Positions 55,816 through 64,000 of a stretch of 64,000 nucleotides of DNA are shown piece after piece. The position numbers and the translations under genes were made by a program. The notes under the pieces were generated by a model. It worked only from the letters and a program-made list of their open reading frames with translations. It was not told where the DNA came from and made no database searches. The stretch is from Gammaproteobacteria bacterium UBA2679 (GTDB lineage Bacteria > Pseudomonadota > Gammaproteobacteria > Pseudomonadales > Oleiphilaceae). How positions within the stretch are numbered: position 1 is the first letter of the stretch; each line of letters begins with the position of its first letter. The stretch is from contig DEMD01000015.1 of assembly GCA_002354735.1 (NCBI GenBank), positions 85,304 to 149,303 of the forward strand, in the 5' to 3' direction.

Positions 55816-56835
55816 TCAGGAGCCGTTGACGTCCAGGCCGTCGATGAATTTCGCTACAAGGTCGTCAGCTTCGGTCAGCACCGAGAAATGGCTGGCGCCC
55901 TTGATGAGTTCGTTGGCACGCATCCATGGCGTCCGGCCGTTCTGCTTGAAGTACATTTTCGTGCGTCCGCCCTGGATGTACTCATCACTGCTGCCAGCGA
56001 CCATTGCGAACGGAATTCGCAGACGACGTACCGCCATGTAGGGTTTGCTGAGCGCCAGGGCTTTGGCAAAGGCGAAGTTGTATTCCTTGACAAGACCGGG
56101 GTGGGCAAAGGTGTTTTCGTTGCTGTGCTGGACCTTGCCGGCGACACAGCCGCTGCAGCCGAAGCCAAAGGTCAGTTTGCCGGTAAGGCTGCCCAGCAAA
56201 ACGCTCTCATAGTAGTTGCTCTCCTTGCTGCGGTAGAGCTCTGCCGACTCACCCAGATCCGGCGCTATGAATACAATGCCATCAAATCGCGGCGTTACTT
56301 TCCAGGCCATATAGTTCAACAGCACCCTGGCCGCACTCGAATGCGCCACGATCACCAGGGGGCGAACCTTGTCCTGTGATCGAACAAAGTTCAGCACAGT
56401 ATCCATATCCTGCCACAGGGTATTCACGCGGCCGGGGCTCAGGGCGTCACCAGCAGAGCGGCCGTGACCTCTGAGATCGGGTGTGTATACCGCAACATCA
56501 TGTTCGGCGGCCAGGGGAAAGGCGAGATGCTGGAGACCGATGCCGCTGTGGAAACCCACCCCGTGCAGCAGTACTACTGAAGCCTTTGCATTTCTGGGAA
56601 TGTACTGACGGTACGCCAGTTTTTCCCCATCTTCGGCACTGAGGAACTTGGCCGTCGCCAATGGCACTTCAGTGTCGGGCAAACGGGTCAGGTCGATGTT
56701 GGCCATGACGCTGCCAGCAAACAGCCAGCCGACCAGCGACAGGTAAACAGAGAACACACGGCCAAAGACCGGGCAGGCGGACGAGCGGCTGTAGACGGGC
56801 TTAGCCTGTCGACCGGGTTTGGATATGACTGACAT
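55816..56835 (-). CDS. Alpha/beta hydrolase, secreted or membrane-anchored
   Basis: 339 residues from the ATG at 56835, which has AGGA 9 nt upstream; an ATG 9 bp earlier is immediately after that site. An N-terminal hydrophobic helix (VFSVYLSLVGWLFAGSVMA) suggests export. Hydrolase marks are VVLLHGVGFHSG (oxyanion hole), YTPDLRGHGRSAGD, the nucleophile VIVAHSSAAR (Ser in AHSSA, not the usual GxSxG) and a late ASHFSVL His. A CxxC pair (GFGCSGCVAG) is unusual. The substrate is unknown; lysophospholipase-like folds look similar. Confidence 0.8.
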   Translation of the reverse strand: MSVISKPGRQAKPVYSRSSACPVFGRVFSVYLSLVGWLFAGSVMANIDLTRLPDTEVPLATAKFLSAEDGEKLAYRQYIPRNAKASVVLLHGVGFHSGIGLQHLAFPLAAEHDVAVYTPDLRGHGRSAGDALSPGRVNTLWQDMDTVLNFVRSQDKVRPLVIVAHSSAARVLLNYMAWKVTPRFDGIVFIAPDLGESAELYRSKESNYYESVLLGSLTGKLTFGFGCSGCVAGKVQHSNENTFAHPGLVKEYNFAFAKALALSKPYMAVRRLRIPFAMVAGSSDEYIQGGRTKMYFKQNGRTPWMRANELIKGASHFSVLTEADDLVAKFIDGLDVNGS

Positions 56836-56883
56836 CTGACGCATTCCTGGCTGTGCAACTGTGTAGTTTGTTATTGCGCAGCA

Positions 56884-57393
56884 TTAAAACACAGATATCG
56901 CCTCTGATTCATGACCTGACCGACAATCGGCAGCATTCCTGCTGCGCTCGGCTGCATGTGTTTCAGCCTGCTCAGTTCTGACCGCCTCACTCAGCTGCAG
57001 GGCCTGTTGGGCAGAGGCCAGCTCTGTCCGCAGTGTTTCGAGCTCGTTTTGCAGACGATTCACAATGTCGGTCTCGTTTTCAGCGGTCCCGGTAGTGTCC
57101 GCTGTCTGCGATTCCGAACGCTTCAGTGACCTGACCGTTTCAAGGAGTTCCGCCCGCGCCTTGCTCGAGTCGTCAAGATCGTCAGCCAGCTGGCCAGTGT
57201 CGGCAGCGAGCCTGGACAATGTTCGCTCCAGCATCGCCTGCCGTTCATTGCTCTGCCAGGCAAACCATACGAACGCGGTTGCGATCCCCAGAGCGAGTGC
57301 GAGCAGCCACCAGCCGTGCTGCCGATCCCGCTCCTGCAGGCCCTCTTGCCTGCGATCACTGGAGAAACTGGATGGCGGGAAGGTGTCTGACAT
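56884..57393 (-). CDS. Single-pass membrane coiled-coil protein, unknown
   Basis: 169 residues from the ATG at 57393 (GGAGA 5 nt upstream). One membrane helix (WWLLALALGIATAFVWFAW, about 27-45) is followed by a long heptad-rich segment to about residue 150 (LSRLAADTGQLADDLDDSSK, IVNRLQNELETLRTELASAQ). The N-terminus is cytoplasmic by charge, so the coiled coil would lie in the periplasm. I do not recognise a family. It is divergent from the next membrane protein gene. Confidence 0.7.
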   Translation of the reverse strand: MSDTFPPSSFSSDRRQEGLQERDRQHGWWLLALALGIATAFVWFAWQSNERQAMLERTLSRLAADTGQLADDLDDSSKARAELLETVRSLKRSESQTADTTGTAENETDIVNRLQNELETLRTELASAQQALQLSEAVRTEQAETHAAERSRNAADCRSGHESEAISVF

Positions 57394-57443
57394 CACGGTC
57401 TCCGTAGACGGTATTTGATTTACTAAGTGTAGTTGATATGTAA

Positions 57444-57469
57444 AACTCAGAGAGTTCGCGAACTGAGTT
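57444..57469. promoter_or_regulatory. Dyad between two divergent membrane protein genes
   Basis: AACTCAG / CTGAGTT (7 bp) flank a 12-nt loop that contains the palindrome TTCGCGAA. It lies in the 144-bp divergent gap and could be an operator for both genes. Confidence 0.35.
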
Positions 57470-57537
57470 CGCTATCAGTTTGCCATCGGATTTCCGATCC
57501 CTTTTCAATACACCAAACCTCTGGTCCGCATATAGTC

Positions 57538-58215
57538 ATGTCCTCTTTTCCGGAAGATCCAGAATCGCGTCCCGATACGTCTACTCCGCCAAAATCCCCT
57601 GCCAACGGCTCGACGCAGTCAGATTCCGGCAGGGAATCAGCATCGGAAAACGGCCGCCTCGAGGCTGGAGAAAATAATACCTCGAACGAGCCCCCTCATC
57701 AGGACAAAGGGCCCGGCATCGCAGTGTTCAACAGCTTTAGCGTCTGGTACGTGCTGGGCCTCACGATACTTACTCAAGGCCTGTACTTCATGTACTGGCA
57801 CTGGCATCGCTCGAAGAAACTGAACGAGGCACTGCCTGAAAATCCAATCTCGAGCACGTTCATCAATAACGTGGTGGCAGCCTACATTGTCTATATAGGC
57901 CTTGTTGTTTATGCCAGTGTGTATTTCCCGGAGGCACTGCAGGTGCCGGAAGGTGCCACGGTAGAAAGTCTGGCCGCGCAGCCGCTTCCAGGGGTGTGGG
58001 TAGCCGTGCAGATCTTTGGCAATATCGTCCTGATCCTGACGGCGATCTGGTCTTACAAGATCCGCAATCGCCTGAACCAGCTTCTGGCGGTCGAAAAAGG
58101 TCAGCCCTTGTGGAGCGGGCCCATACTTGCTGTGCTCTTTCAGGCATTCTATCTGCAGTGGAAGATCAACAAGGCGCTGGAAACCGAGACCAACCAGCTC
58201 ATCCGGCGCTTCTAG
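57538..58215 (+). CDS. DUF4234-like integral membrane protein
   Basis: 225 residues from the ATG at 57538, with a weak ribosome site. The first 60 residues are polar and probably disordered (Ser/Pro/Glu-rich). Three or four membrane helices follow: SVWYVLGLTILTQGLYFMYW, INNVVAAYIVYIGLVVYASV, VWVAVQIFGNIVLILTAIW, and GPILAVLFQAFYLQWKIN. The helix-loop YWHWHRSKKLNE recalls DUF4234 proteins. Function is unknown. It may be co-transcribed with the next gene, 55 bp away. Confidence 0.7.
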   Translation: MSSFPEDPESRPDTSTPPKSPANGSTQSDSGRESASENGRLEAGENNTSNEPPHQDKGPGIAVFNSFSVWYVLGLTILTQGLYFMYWHWHRSKKLNEALPENPISSTFINNVVAAYIVYIGLVVYASVYFPEALQVPEGATVESLAAQPLPGVWVAVQIFGNIVLILTAIWSYKIRNRLNQLLAVEKGQPLWSGPILAVLFQAFYLQWKINKALETETNQLIRRF

Positions 58216-58270
58216 CAGCCTGGCTTCCGGCCCAGAACCATCACAATCGCACAACAATAGCTGAGTATTT

Positions 58271-59425
58271 ATGAACGTTCGAAGTATGACTATGCCAATC
58301 AGTGATTCAACCCAGAAGGGCTTTGCCAGGCCGATACCATTCCGGAGCCAATCCGCAGGATATCGCCTGCGTCTTCGGGTAGCAGCTGCGCTAGTTGTGT
58401 CCTTGTTGGCCATGCCAGTGGCTGCCGAAACAGCTGCACCTGCTGCAAAGGCCGATGCACCGGCTCAAGCTGGCGCCCCGATGACGGGCATGGTCGAACG
58501 AACGTTTTGCATCTGGGACCCGGTAGGCTCGTCAGGCCCCATTGTGAGCCTTGTTCGGAATGCCCAGCCAGCCATGTTGGCCATTGGCGTGAAACTGAAT
58601 ATTCAGGCTTACACCGACGAAAACATCGCTGCCAATGATTTCAAGGGCGGAAACTGTGACGGCGTATTGATCACCGAAGTGAACGCGCGACAGTTCAATG
58701 CCTTCACCGGAACGCTTGGTGCCATCGGTGCCATTCCAGGCGACAAGGAACTCAAGACGCTGTTGACCACGCTGGCGCAGCCCAAGGCGGCCAAATTGAT
58801 GCGCCAGGGACCATATGAGGTGGCCGGTATACTGCCTATCGGCTCGGTCTTCATCTTCGTACGCGACCGCTCGGTCGACACTGTGGAAGAGCTTCAGGGC
58901 AAGAAGATGGCGGTATTCGAGAATGATCCTGTAGCAATGAACATGGTGCGCCGCATCGGTGGTTCAGTGGTAGGTTCTTCACTGGCCAACTTCTCAGGCC
59001 AGTTCAATAATGGCAGCGTCGATGTGATTTTTGCGCCGGCTGTTGCCTATAACACCATGGAGCTCTACAAGGGCCTGCAATCGGGTGGGGGGATTCTGGA
59101 CTTTCCCCTGCTACAGACCTCCATGCAGATTGTCATCGCCTGGGAAAAATTTCCGGAAGGTTTCGGTCAACTGATGCGTAGCCTGCTTATGCAGCGCTTC
59201 AGCGAGTTTCAGTCAATGGTGCAGCAGGCACAGAGCGAGATTCCCGCTGAAAACTGGATACGTCTGCCTGAAGAACGCAAAGAAGAATACCGGAACTTCA
59301 TGCGCGACAGTCGTATCGCCCTGATGAAGGAAGGGCTTTACGACGCGAAGGCGCTCCGCCTCATGAAGAAGGTTCGCTGCAAGCATTCCCCGGCTGCGGC
59401 CGAGTGTTCTTCCAGCGAAGAATAG
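58271..59425 (+). CDS. Putative solute-binding protein (DUF6091-like)
   Basis: 384 residues. A signal peptide (VAAALVVSLLAMPVAAETA, about 35-55) follows a long basic N-terminus. The mature part resembles TRAP/TctC-like periplasmic solute-binding folds: RTFCIWDPVGSSGPIVSLVR, FKGGNCDGVLITEVNARQFN, VDVIFAPAVAYNTMELYKGL. The C-terminal tail (SPAAAECSSSEE) is unusual. Similar proteins in Marinobacter- and Alcanivorax-like bacteria are annotated DUF6091. No transporter permease genes adjoin it, so its partner is unclear. It is convergent with the GGDEF-EAL gene, only 3 bp away. Confidence 0.75.
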   Translation: MNVRSMTMPISDSTQKGFARPIPFRSQSAGYRLRLRVAAALVVSLLAMPVAAETAAPAAKADAPAQAGAPMTGMVERTFCIWDPVGSSGPIVSLVRNAQPAMLAIGVKLNIQAYTDENIAANDFKGGNCDGVLITEVNARQFNAFTGTLGAIGAIPGDKELKTLLTTLAQPKAAKLMRQGPYEVAGILPIGSVFIFVRDRSVDTVEELQGKKMAVFENDPVAMNMVRRIGGSVVGSSLANFSGQFNNGSVDVIFAPAVAYNTMELYKGLQSGGGILDFPLLQTSMQIVIAWEKFPEGFGQLMRSLLMQRFSEFQSMVQQAQSEIPAENWIRLPEERKEEYRNFMRDSRIALMKEGLYDAKALRLMKKVRCKHSPAAAECSSSEE

Positions 59426-59428
59426 CCT

Positions 59429-62404
59429 TTACTGAACCTCCGGCTCAGGCAGACGCTGACCTGAGCCGCTGAACAGCAGCTCGGGCTGGCCAATGTAGAA
59501 GCCTTGCGCATAGTCTACGCCGAGGTGAGTCATCAGCTCGAGCACCGCCTTGCTCTCCACATACTCTGCACACACGCCCATGCCGGTCAAATGGGCGATC
59601 TCCGTTATTGATTTCACCATGGCCAGGTCAACAGGGTCTTCGAAGACATCCCGCACGAAACTGCCATCGATCTTGAGCAGGTCGACCGGCAGACTCTTCA
59701 GGTAGGAGTAAGAGGAGAAGCCACTACCGAAGTCATCGAGCGCGAACTTCAGCCCGTTGCGACGCATGCTCATCAGGAAATGCTTGGTATCGGTGAGACT
59801 GGCCACCGCTGCCGATTCAGTAATTTCGAAGCAGATCTTGTTTTCAGGAATGTTGAAACGTTTGAACATCGTAGTCAGAAATTGCTGAAAGTCTTCACCG
59901 CCGATAGTCTGTGCGCTCAGGTTGATGTTGGCCTGACTCAGTGTTTCGAGGGCCCGAGGGTTCTGTTTCAGGAACTCGAAATAGTGCTCGATAACCCAGC
60001 GATCGATAAGATTGATCACGTTGAAGCGCTCGGCCGCTGGCAGGAAAGCGCCTGGTAGAAGGGTTTGATCGCCGGCCTCGAAGCGTACCAGCAATTCGTA
60101 AGCTACGCCTTTCTGGGGACGCTGCAGTGCCTGTATAGGCTGGGTATATAGCCGTAACTGATCCGCCTTGATAGCGTTGCGCAATTCGCCAACCAGGATC
60201 ATTTCACCCTGACGGATACGGACGGCATGACTGGCATCAGAGTGCACGACGACCCGGTTTCGACCGGCATCTTTCGCGGCGTAACAGGCCGTGTCGGCCA
60301 GGCTGAACAGATTTTCTATGGTCGCAATTTCCCTGGTGATGGCAACAATCCCGATGCTGACGCCAATCGCAAAGGTCTTTCCCTGCCAGGCGAATCTGAA
60401 ATCGGCGACCGCTGCACGCAGGCGATCGCCTACCTTCTTTGCCTCGTCCAGGTCGCAATCATTCAGCAGAATGGCAAATTCATCACCGCCGAAGCGGGCG
60501 ATGGTATCGCTATCTTTCACGATCGTGGAGAACTCGGATGCCAATAGTCTGAGCAGCTCGTCCCCAGCCGAATGTCCGCCTGTATCGTTGACGATCTTGA
60601 ACTGGTCGAGGTCCATGAACAGCATCGCATGCTCATGTTCACCCGTCGCCGCGGTGTCTATCGCACGCTGAACCTGCTTTTCGAACTCGAGCCGGTTGAT
60701 TAGCCCTGTGAGCGCATCGTGCTCCGCATAGTACTTGAGCTGGTCCTGGTGTCGGCGACGGTCGGTAATGTCGGTCAGAGACCCCTCGTATCCGATGCGT
60801 CCATTTGGAAGCTGCACAGTATGGATATTCAGCGTACCCCAGAACTGGTTGCCTAGCAGATCCCTGCAGCTGGTTTCGTAGCCAATGATGTGACCTCTCT
60901 TCTGCAGGCGCTGGTACAGCAGCCTGAATTCCTCAGCCGATTCCGGAATCAAGCGCTTCATGGTGGGGGCGAGCGTAACGAGTTCAGCCTTACTATGAGC
61001 GCCCATGAGTTTGAGGAAAGCCGAGTTGCAGACCAGCAAGGCCCCCTGGTCATCCAGCTGAAATAAGCCTTCCAGCGAGTGTTCGTAAATAGTGCGGTAG
61101 CTGTCGAGATGGCGAATTGCGGCATCCTGCGCCTCCTCCTTCAATTTCCGTTCGATTCGGATCCGATCAGCCAGCGCGAAACTCATCAGCGAGACTGTGG
61201 TAATGGCACCAAAGTGAACGCTGTACTCGGTAAGCAGCGAGCGGTCTATGAGGCCGAATTTACTCAGAATGAAAGCTACAGCCGAAATGATGAAGATCGA
61301 AAACGCGAAAACAAAGAAGCGAGCCGACCTGTAACCATGTAGCAGTAGCCATACACCTGCGCAGAAATTGATGGACGGGCTGAAGCCCAGGTTCAGTATC
61401 GTGATCTTCACCGCAGCACTGTAGGGCAGAACAGTAACCAGGAGACAGATGAGTGCATTGGCGGTGGCCAGCGCCTTCAGTAGCGTCGCCGCCCGCGGAG
61501 CGAAGCTTTCAAGGCTGAGATACTCCCGTGTAAACAGCGCCAGTGCCACAAAGGTAAAGTTAACGGCCAGCATCAGCCCCTTTTCCTGAAGGAACACGGA
61601 GTACGGCCAGATATACTGGAAAGCCAGGCCAAGTGTGCAAGCCTGTACGAGCGCATAACCTGTCATGCACAAGGCAAAATAGAGATAGGAGCGATCGCCG
61701 ACAGAGAGGTAGAGCAGTAGGTTCGTCAGCGCCATGATGCCGATAATGCCGATCAGTCCGCCGGAAAACACAGCCTGATCGAAGGTGCTCTTGCTGAAGC
61801 CAGCGGGCGTCCAGAGATCGAGGGGAACCTGCGCTGCCGAATCTGTCTTGATGCGCAGCAGGACGGCATACTCCATGTTTGGCTGAACATTGATAGGGAA
61901 GACGAAGTTGGGGTGCGGCACTGGACGCTGGGGAAAAATTTCCCTGTCCCCGGTGTGGAAATGTCTGGCCTCACCGAAGGACTGCTGGGCGCCTGCCGGT
62001 CGCGCAAGTACTACAGCGTCGACGTGATCGAGCAGCGAGTAGCCGACTTCGAGATAATATGTGGCATGCTCCTTGAGTGCACTGGTTTCCAGGAGCTGGG
62101 GAATGTAGAGCCAGTAAGCAGAGTCAGTGAATCCCAGATTCACTGTGCTGCGTGAGTACGGCTTGAAGCTATGCAGTCGGTCCAGCGCTTCATGCTTCGA
62201 AAGTCTGGCCTCGGCATCCTCGAGATAGAGCAGTTCCTTGCCCGACAGCGCGCCGCCAAGCTCAGCATCGATCTTGGCGGCTGCGTGCTTGACGCCAGTG
62301 GGTAACAGTAAACAGGCCACGATCGCCAGCCGCATGAAACCCATGAGCACCCACTGGTACCAAGGGCAGGGTAAGCTGGAATAGTGCGGCGTCGTCCTTG
62401 CCAT
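59429..62404 (-). CDS. 7TMR-DISM sensor with PAS, GGDEF and EAL domains
   Basis: 991 residues. Order: signal-anchor (20-43), periplasmic DISMED2 sensor (about 50-190, STVNLGFTDSAYWLYIP), seven membrane helices (about 215-410), PAS (about 435-550), GGDEF (about 565-720, ARFGGDEFAILLND) and EAL (about 735-975). The I-site position reads KDSD, so product inhibition of the cyclase is probably lost. The EAL motif reads YELLVRF with the catalytic Glu kept, and FEITESAA, ALDDFGSGFSSYSYL and LLKIDGSFV are intact, so phosphodiesterase activity is likely. The net direction cannot be told. DISMED2 domains often sense carbohydrates. Confidence 0.92.
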   Translation of the reverse strand: MARTTPHYSSLPCPWYQWVLMGFMRLAIVACLLLPTGVKHAAAKIDAELGGALSGKELLYLEDAEARLSKHEALDRLHSFKPYSRSTVNLGFTDSAYWLYIPQLLETSALKEHATYYLEVGYSLLDHVDAVVLARPAGAQQSFGEARHFHTGDREIFPQRPVPHPNFVFPINVQPNMEYAVLLRIKTDSAAQVPLDLWTPAGFSKSTFDQAVFSGGLIGIIGIMALTNLLLYLSVGDRSYLYFALCMTGYALVQACTLGLAFQYIWPYSVFLQEKGLMLAVNFTFVALALFTREYLSLESFAPRAATLLKALATANALICLLVTVLPYSAAVKITILNLGFSPSINFCAGVWLLLHGYRSARFFVFAFSIFIISAVAFILSKFGLIDRSLLTEYSVHFGAITTVSLMSFALADRIRIERKLKEEAQDAAIRHLDSYRTIYEHSLEGLFQLDDQGALLVCNSAFLKLMGAHSKAELVTLAPTMKRLIPESAEEFRLLYQRLQKRGHIIGYETSCRDLLGNQFWGTLNIHTVQLPNGRIGYEGSLTDITDRRRHQDQLKYYAEHDALTGLINRLEFEKQVQRAIDTAATGEHEHAMLFMDLDQFKIVNDTGGHSAGDELLRLLASEFSTIVKDSDTIARFGGDEFAILLNDCDLDEAKKVGDRLRAAVADFRFAWQGKTFAIGVSIGIVAITREIATIENLFSLADTACYAAKDAGRNRVVVHSDASHAVRIRQGEMILVGELRNAIKADQLRLYTQPIQALQRPQKGVAYELLVRFEAGDQTLLPGAFLPAAERFNVINLIDRWVIEHYFEFLKQNPRALETLSQANINLSAQTIGGEDFQQFLTTMFKRFNIPENKICFEITESAAVASLTDTKHFLMSMRRNGLKFALDDFGSGFSSYSYLKSLPVDLLKIDGSFVRDVFEDPVDLAMVKSITEIAHLTGMGVCAEYVESKAVLELMTHLGVDYAQGFYIGQPELLFSGSGQRLPEPEVQ

Positions 62405-62521
62405 AAATCGTACGTCCCTTGATGACGGCGATCGATCCAGGACACCGGAACAGATCGGCCTACAATCAGCAGGATGCCAGATGGCTCAATCCAGAGCTAC
62501 GTAGCAGATTGGTCTCCCGCT

Positions 62522-64000
62522 TCAGAAGCGGAGTGTAGCGCTATCGATCTGTTTGGCCAAGGCGAGTGTGAGACGAACGTAGGTGCTCTTGTCGGGGTGG
62601 AGAACATACAGTGCATCTCCGGAGCGGGGCGTGTACCCGAGCTTCTTGAGGTCCACTTTTTTGTACTTGAACGTAGCGGTTTTCTCTATTTCAGGCGTAA
62701 CGCGCAGAAAGACGGGAAGTGCATATCGAGGCAGACGCTCCTCCAGATAAACCAGCAGGGCGTTGGTATCGAGTCCAGCCGCATCATCTGACAATGTCAC
62801 GGTGGCCATACCCACCCGACCGCTGGCCTCTGGTAGTTCGATGCCATACACGATGACCTCGCCGATGTTCGGAAAATCGTCAAGAACATTCTCGACCTCT
62901 GTCGTCGAAACGTTCTCGCCTTTCCAGCGAAATGTATCGCCCATCCGGTCGACGAATTGCAGGTGCCGCCAGCCTATGCTTCGCAAAACGTCCCCAGTAT
63001 TGAACCAGGCATCGCCCTTGCGAAACGCGTCACGCACGATGGCCTGCTCAGTAGCCTCTGACTGGCTGTAGCCTTCGAACTTCCACCGGTCGGTTATTTC
63101 ACCCAATAGCAGGCCAGGTTCGCCCTGGGCAACCTTGGTCAGAAGCCCCCGCTTGTTTCTGACGGGCTCACGGGTCCCTTCCTTATACTGAACAAGTGCA
63201 AAGGGTGCTGTCGAAAAGCCTACTGTGTTGTCCAGATTCAGGAAGTTGCTGAAACCGATGTTGCCTTCGCTGGCCGCGTAGAGCTCTGATACCTGCTTGA
63301 TACCAAAGCGTCTTTTGAATGGCACCCATATGCTGGGGCGAAGGCCGTTGCCTATCATCCTTGTCAGTCGATGCTGCCTGTCCCGGGGACTTGGGGGCTG
63401 CGCGAGAAGATAGCGGCACAGCTCGCCCACGTAGCCAAAGACCGTGGCATCGAAGCGACGAACATCATTCCAGAACTGGGTGGCCGAGAACTTGCGCCGA
63501 ATAGCGATTGCACAGCTACCAGCCAACGCAGCACCCCAACAGACAAGCAGGCCTGTGCCGTGATAAAGCGGCAATGGGACGTAGACGACATCATCAGGTT
63601 TGAGCGCAAGCGCCATGTGCCCAAAGCCACCGTAGGCCTTGAACCATTTGAGGTGACTGCTCGGTGCGGCCTTGGGCAAGCCGGTCGTGCCGGAGGTGAA
63701 CAGATAAACGGCAGTGTCTCCAGCTACCGGACGATTGAGAATCCTCGGCTCATCGGAACGATAGCTGTCTACAGCGGTAATAATGTTGACGAAACGCTCA
63801 GGGGTCTTGTGACGCCGTTTCCACTGCTTAAAGGCACTGTCGCTGAGGATGTCGATATCAGGTACGAACAGCTTGAACTCGAAATCCAGGACGTCCGGTG
63901 AAGTCGCAGCCGCGATCGCAGTGTCCCACGCCTCCATCTGTTCTTCGCCCATAATGACGGCACGTGGTCGCGTAAGGGTGAGAGAATGAACGAGACTTTC
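62522..64000 (-). CDS. Long-chain fatty acyl-CoA ligase (FATP type), partial
   Basis: 493 residues are visible; the frame continues off the right edge (the last visible residues read ESLVHSLTLTRPRAVIMGEE), so the N-terminus is missing. The AMP-binding P-loop is YLFTSGTTGLPKAAPSSH, followed by YVPLPLYHGTGLLVCWGAAL, YAASEGNIGFSNF, WFNTGDVLRSI and RMGDTFRWKGENVSTTEVE. This is the very-long-chain/FATP subgroup rather than FadD. It activates fatty acids with ATP and CoA and would feed the WS/DGAT or beta-oxidation. Confidence 0.88.
   Translation of the reverse strand, partial: ESLVHSLTLTRPRAVIMGEEQMEAWDTAIAAATSPDVLDFEFKLFVPDIDILSDSAFKQWKRRHKTPERFVNIITAVDSYRSDEPRILNRPVAGDTAVYLFTSGTTGLPKAAPSSHLKWFKAYGGFGHMALALKPDDVVYVPLPLYHGTGLLVCWGAALAGSCAIAIRRKFSATQFWNDVRRFDATVFGYVGELCRYLLAQPPSPRDRQHRLTRMIGNGLRPSIWVPFKRRFGIKQVSELYAASEGNIGFSNFLNLDNTVGFSTAPFALVQYKEGTREPVRNKRGLLTKVAQGEPGLLLGEITDRWKFEGYSQSEATEQAIVRDAFRKGDAWFNTGDVLRSIGWRHLQFVDRMGDTFRWKGENVSTTEVENVLDDFPNIGEVIVYGIELPEASGRVGMATVTLSDDAAGLDTNALLVYLEERLPRYALPVFLRVTPEIEKTATFKYKKVDLKKLGYTPRSGDALYVLHPDKSTYVRLTLALAKQIDSATLRF

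Noticed and set aside
63371..63901. 176-codon plus-strand frame opposite the acyl-CoA ligase
   Set aside because: Antisense to the conserved AMP-binding core; no family features.

Overview
The window is chromosomal DNA from a gammaproteobacterium, probably a marine or other free-living aerobe. Evidence for this is ycgL-ycgN, a fatty acid cis/trans isomerase, the flavin prenyltransferase UbiX, Mpl, an aapJQMP amino-acid transporter, a PPi-type phosphofructokinase, a wax ester/triacylglycerol synthase and a VPLPA-CTERM surface protein. The genus cannot be fixed from the sequence. Genes are densely packed. I see no rRNA, tRNA, insertion sequence, prophage or CRISPR array.

Layout. (1) 1-5454, minus: an Nfr-type exopolysaccharide locus. 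In transcription order it holds a small basic secreted protein, a DUF2334 deacetylase-like protein, a UDP-GlcNAc 2-epimerase (wecB), an NfrB-like glycosyltransferase with a C-terminal MshEN (c-di-GMP-binding) domain, and the start of an NfrA-like TPR protein that runs off the window. (2) 5639-13233: small independent units, namely an RpiR regulator, a FrnE/DsbA protein, PpiC, two VOC proteins, a RetSat/CrtI-like flavoenzyme divergent from a PadR regulator across a perfect palindrome, a 3D-domain lipoprotein, a VPLPA-CTERM protein and two very small conserved-looking genes. (3) 13295-25267, minus: a compact eleven-gene run, mostly with overlapping ends, holding three sugar-nucleotide epimerase/decarboxylase proteins (one fused to a glycoside hydrolase), a zinc-type dehydrogenase, a Gfo/Idh dehydrogenase, four glycosyltransferases, a methyltransferase and a small acidic protein. 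It is preceded by a sigma-54-like promoter and encodes no flippase, polymerase or exporter. (4) 25783-33829: a chemoreceptor with a PilZ domain, a methyltransferase with a damaged start, a diguanylate cyclase, Cti and a YadGH-type ABC exporter. (5) 33992-42811: a WS/DGAT acyltransferase, an MFS transporter and two near-identical secreted DUF6801/ASH proteins on either side of an AraC regulator, followed by a DUF6160-like protein. Both ASH genes carry the same motif at exactly the same distance from their start codons, and a reversed copy lies upstream of the WS/DGAT gene. (6) 42876-64000: housekeeping genes (fumC, ycgL, ycgN, aapPMQJ, blc, PPi-PFK, mpl-ubiX, acyl-CoA dehydrogenase, a large GGDEF-EAL protein, acyl-CoA ligase) mixed with uncharacterised envelope proteins.

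How they fit together. Four proteins carry c-di-GMP synthesis, degradation or binding domains (NfrB-MshEN, MCP-PilZ, GGDEF, GGDEF-EAL), which suggests second-messenger control of surface glycans. WS/DGAT, Cti, acyl-CoA dehydrogenase and acyl-CoA ligase point to active fatty-acid storage and remodelling. The strongest candidates for undescribed systems are the 12-kb glycoconjugate operon and the AraC/ASH/WS-DGAT set with its shared motif.
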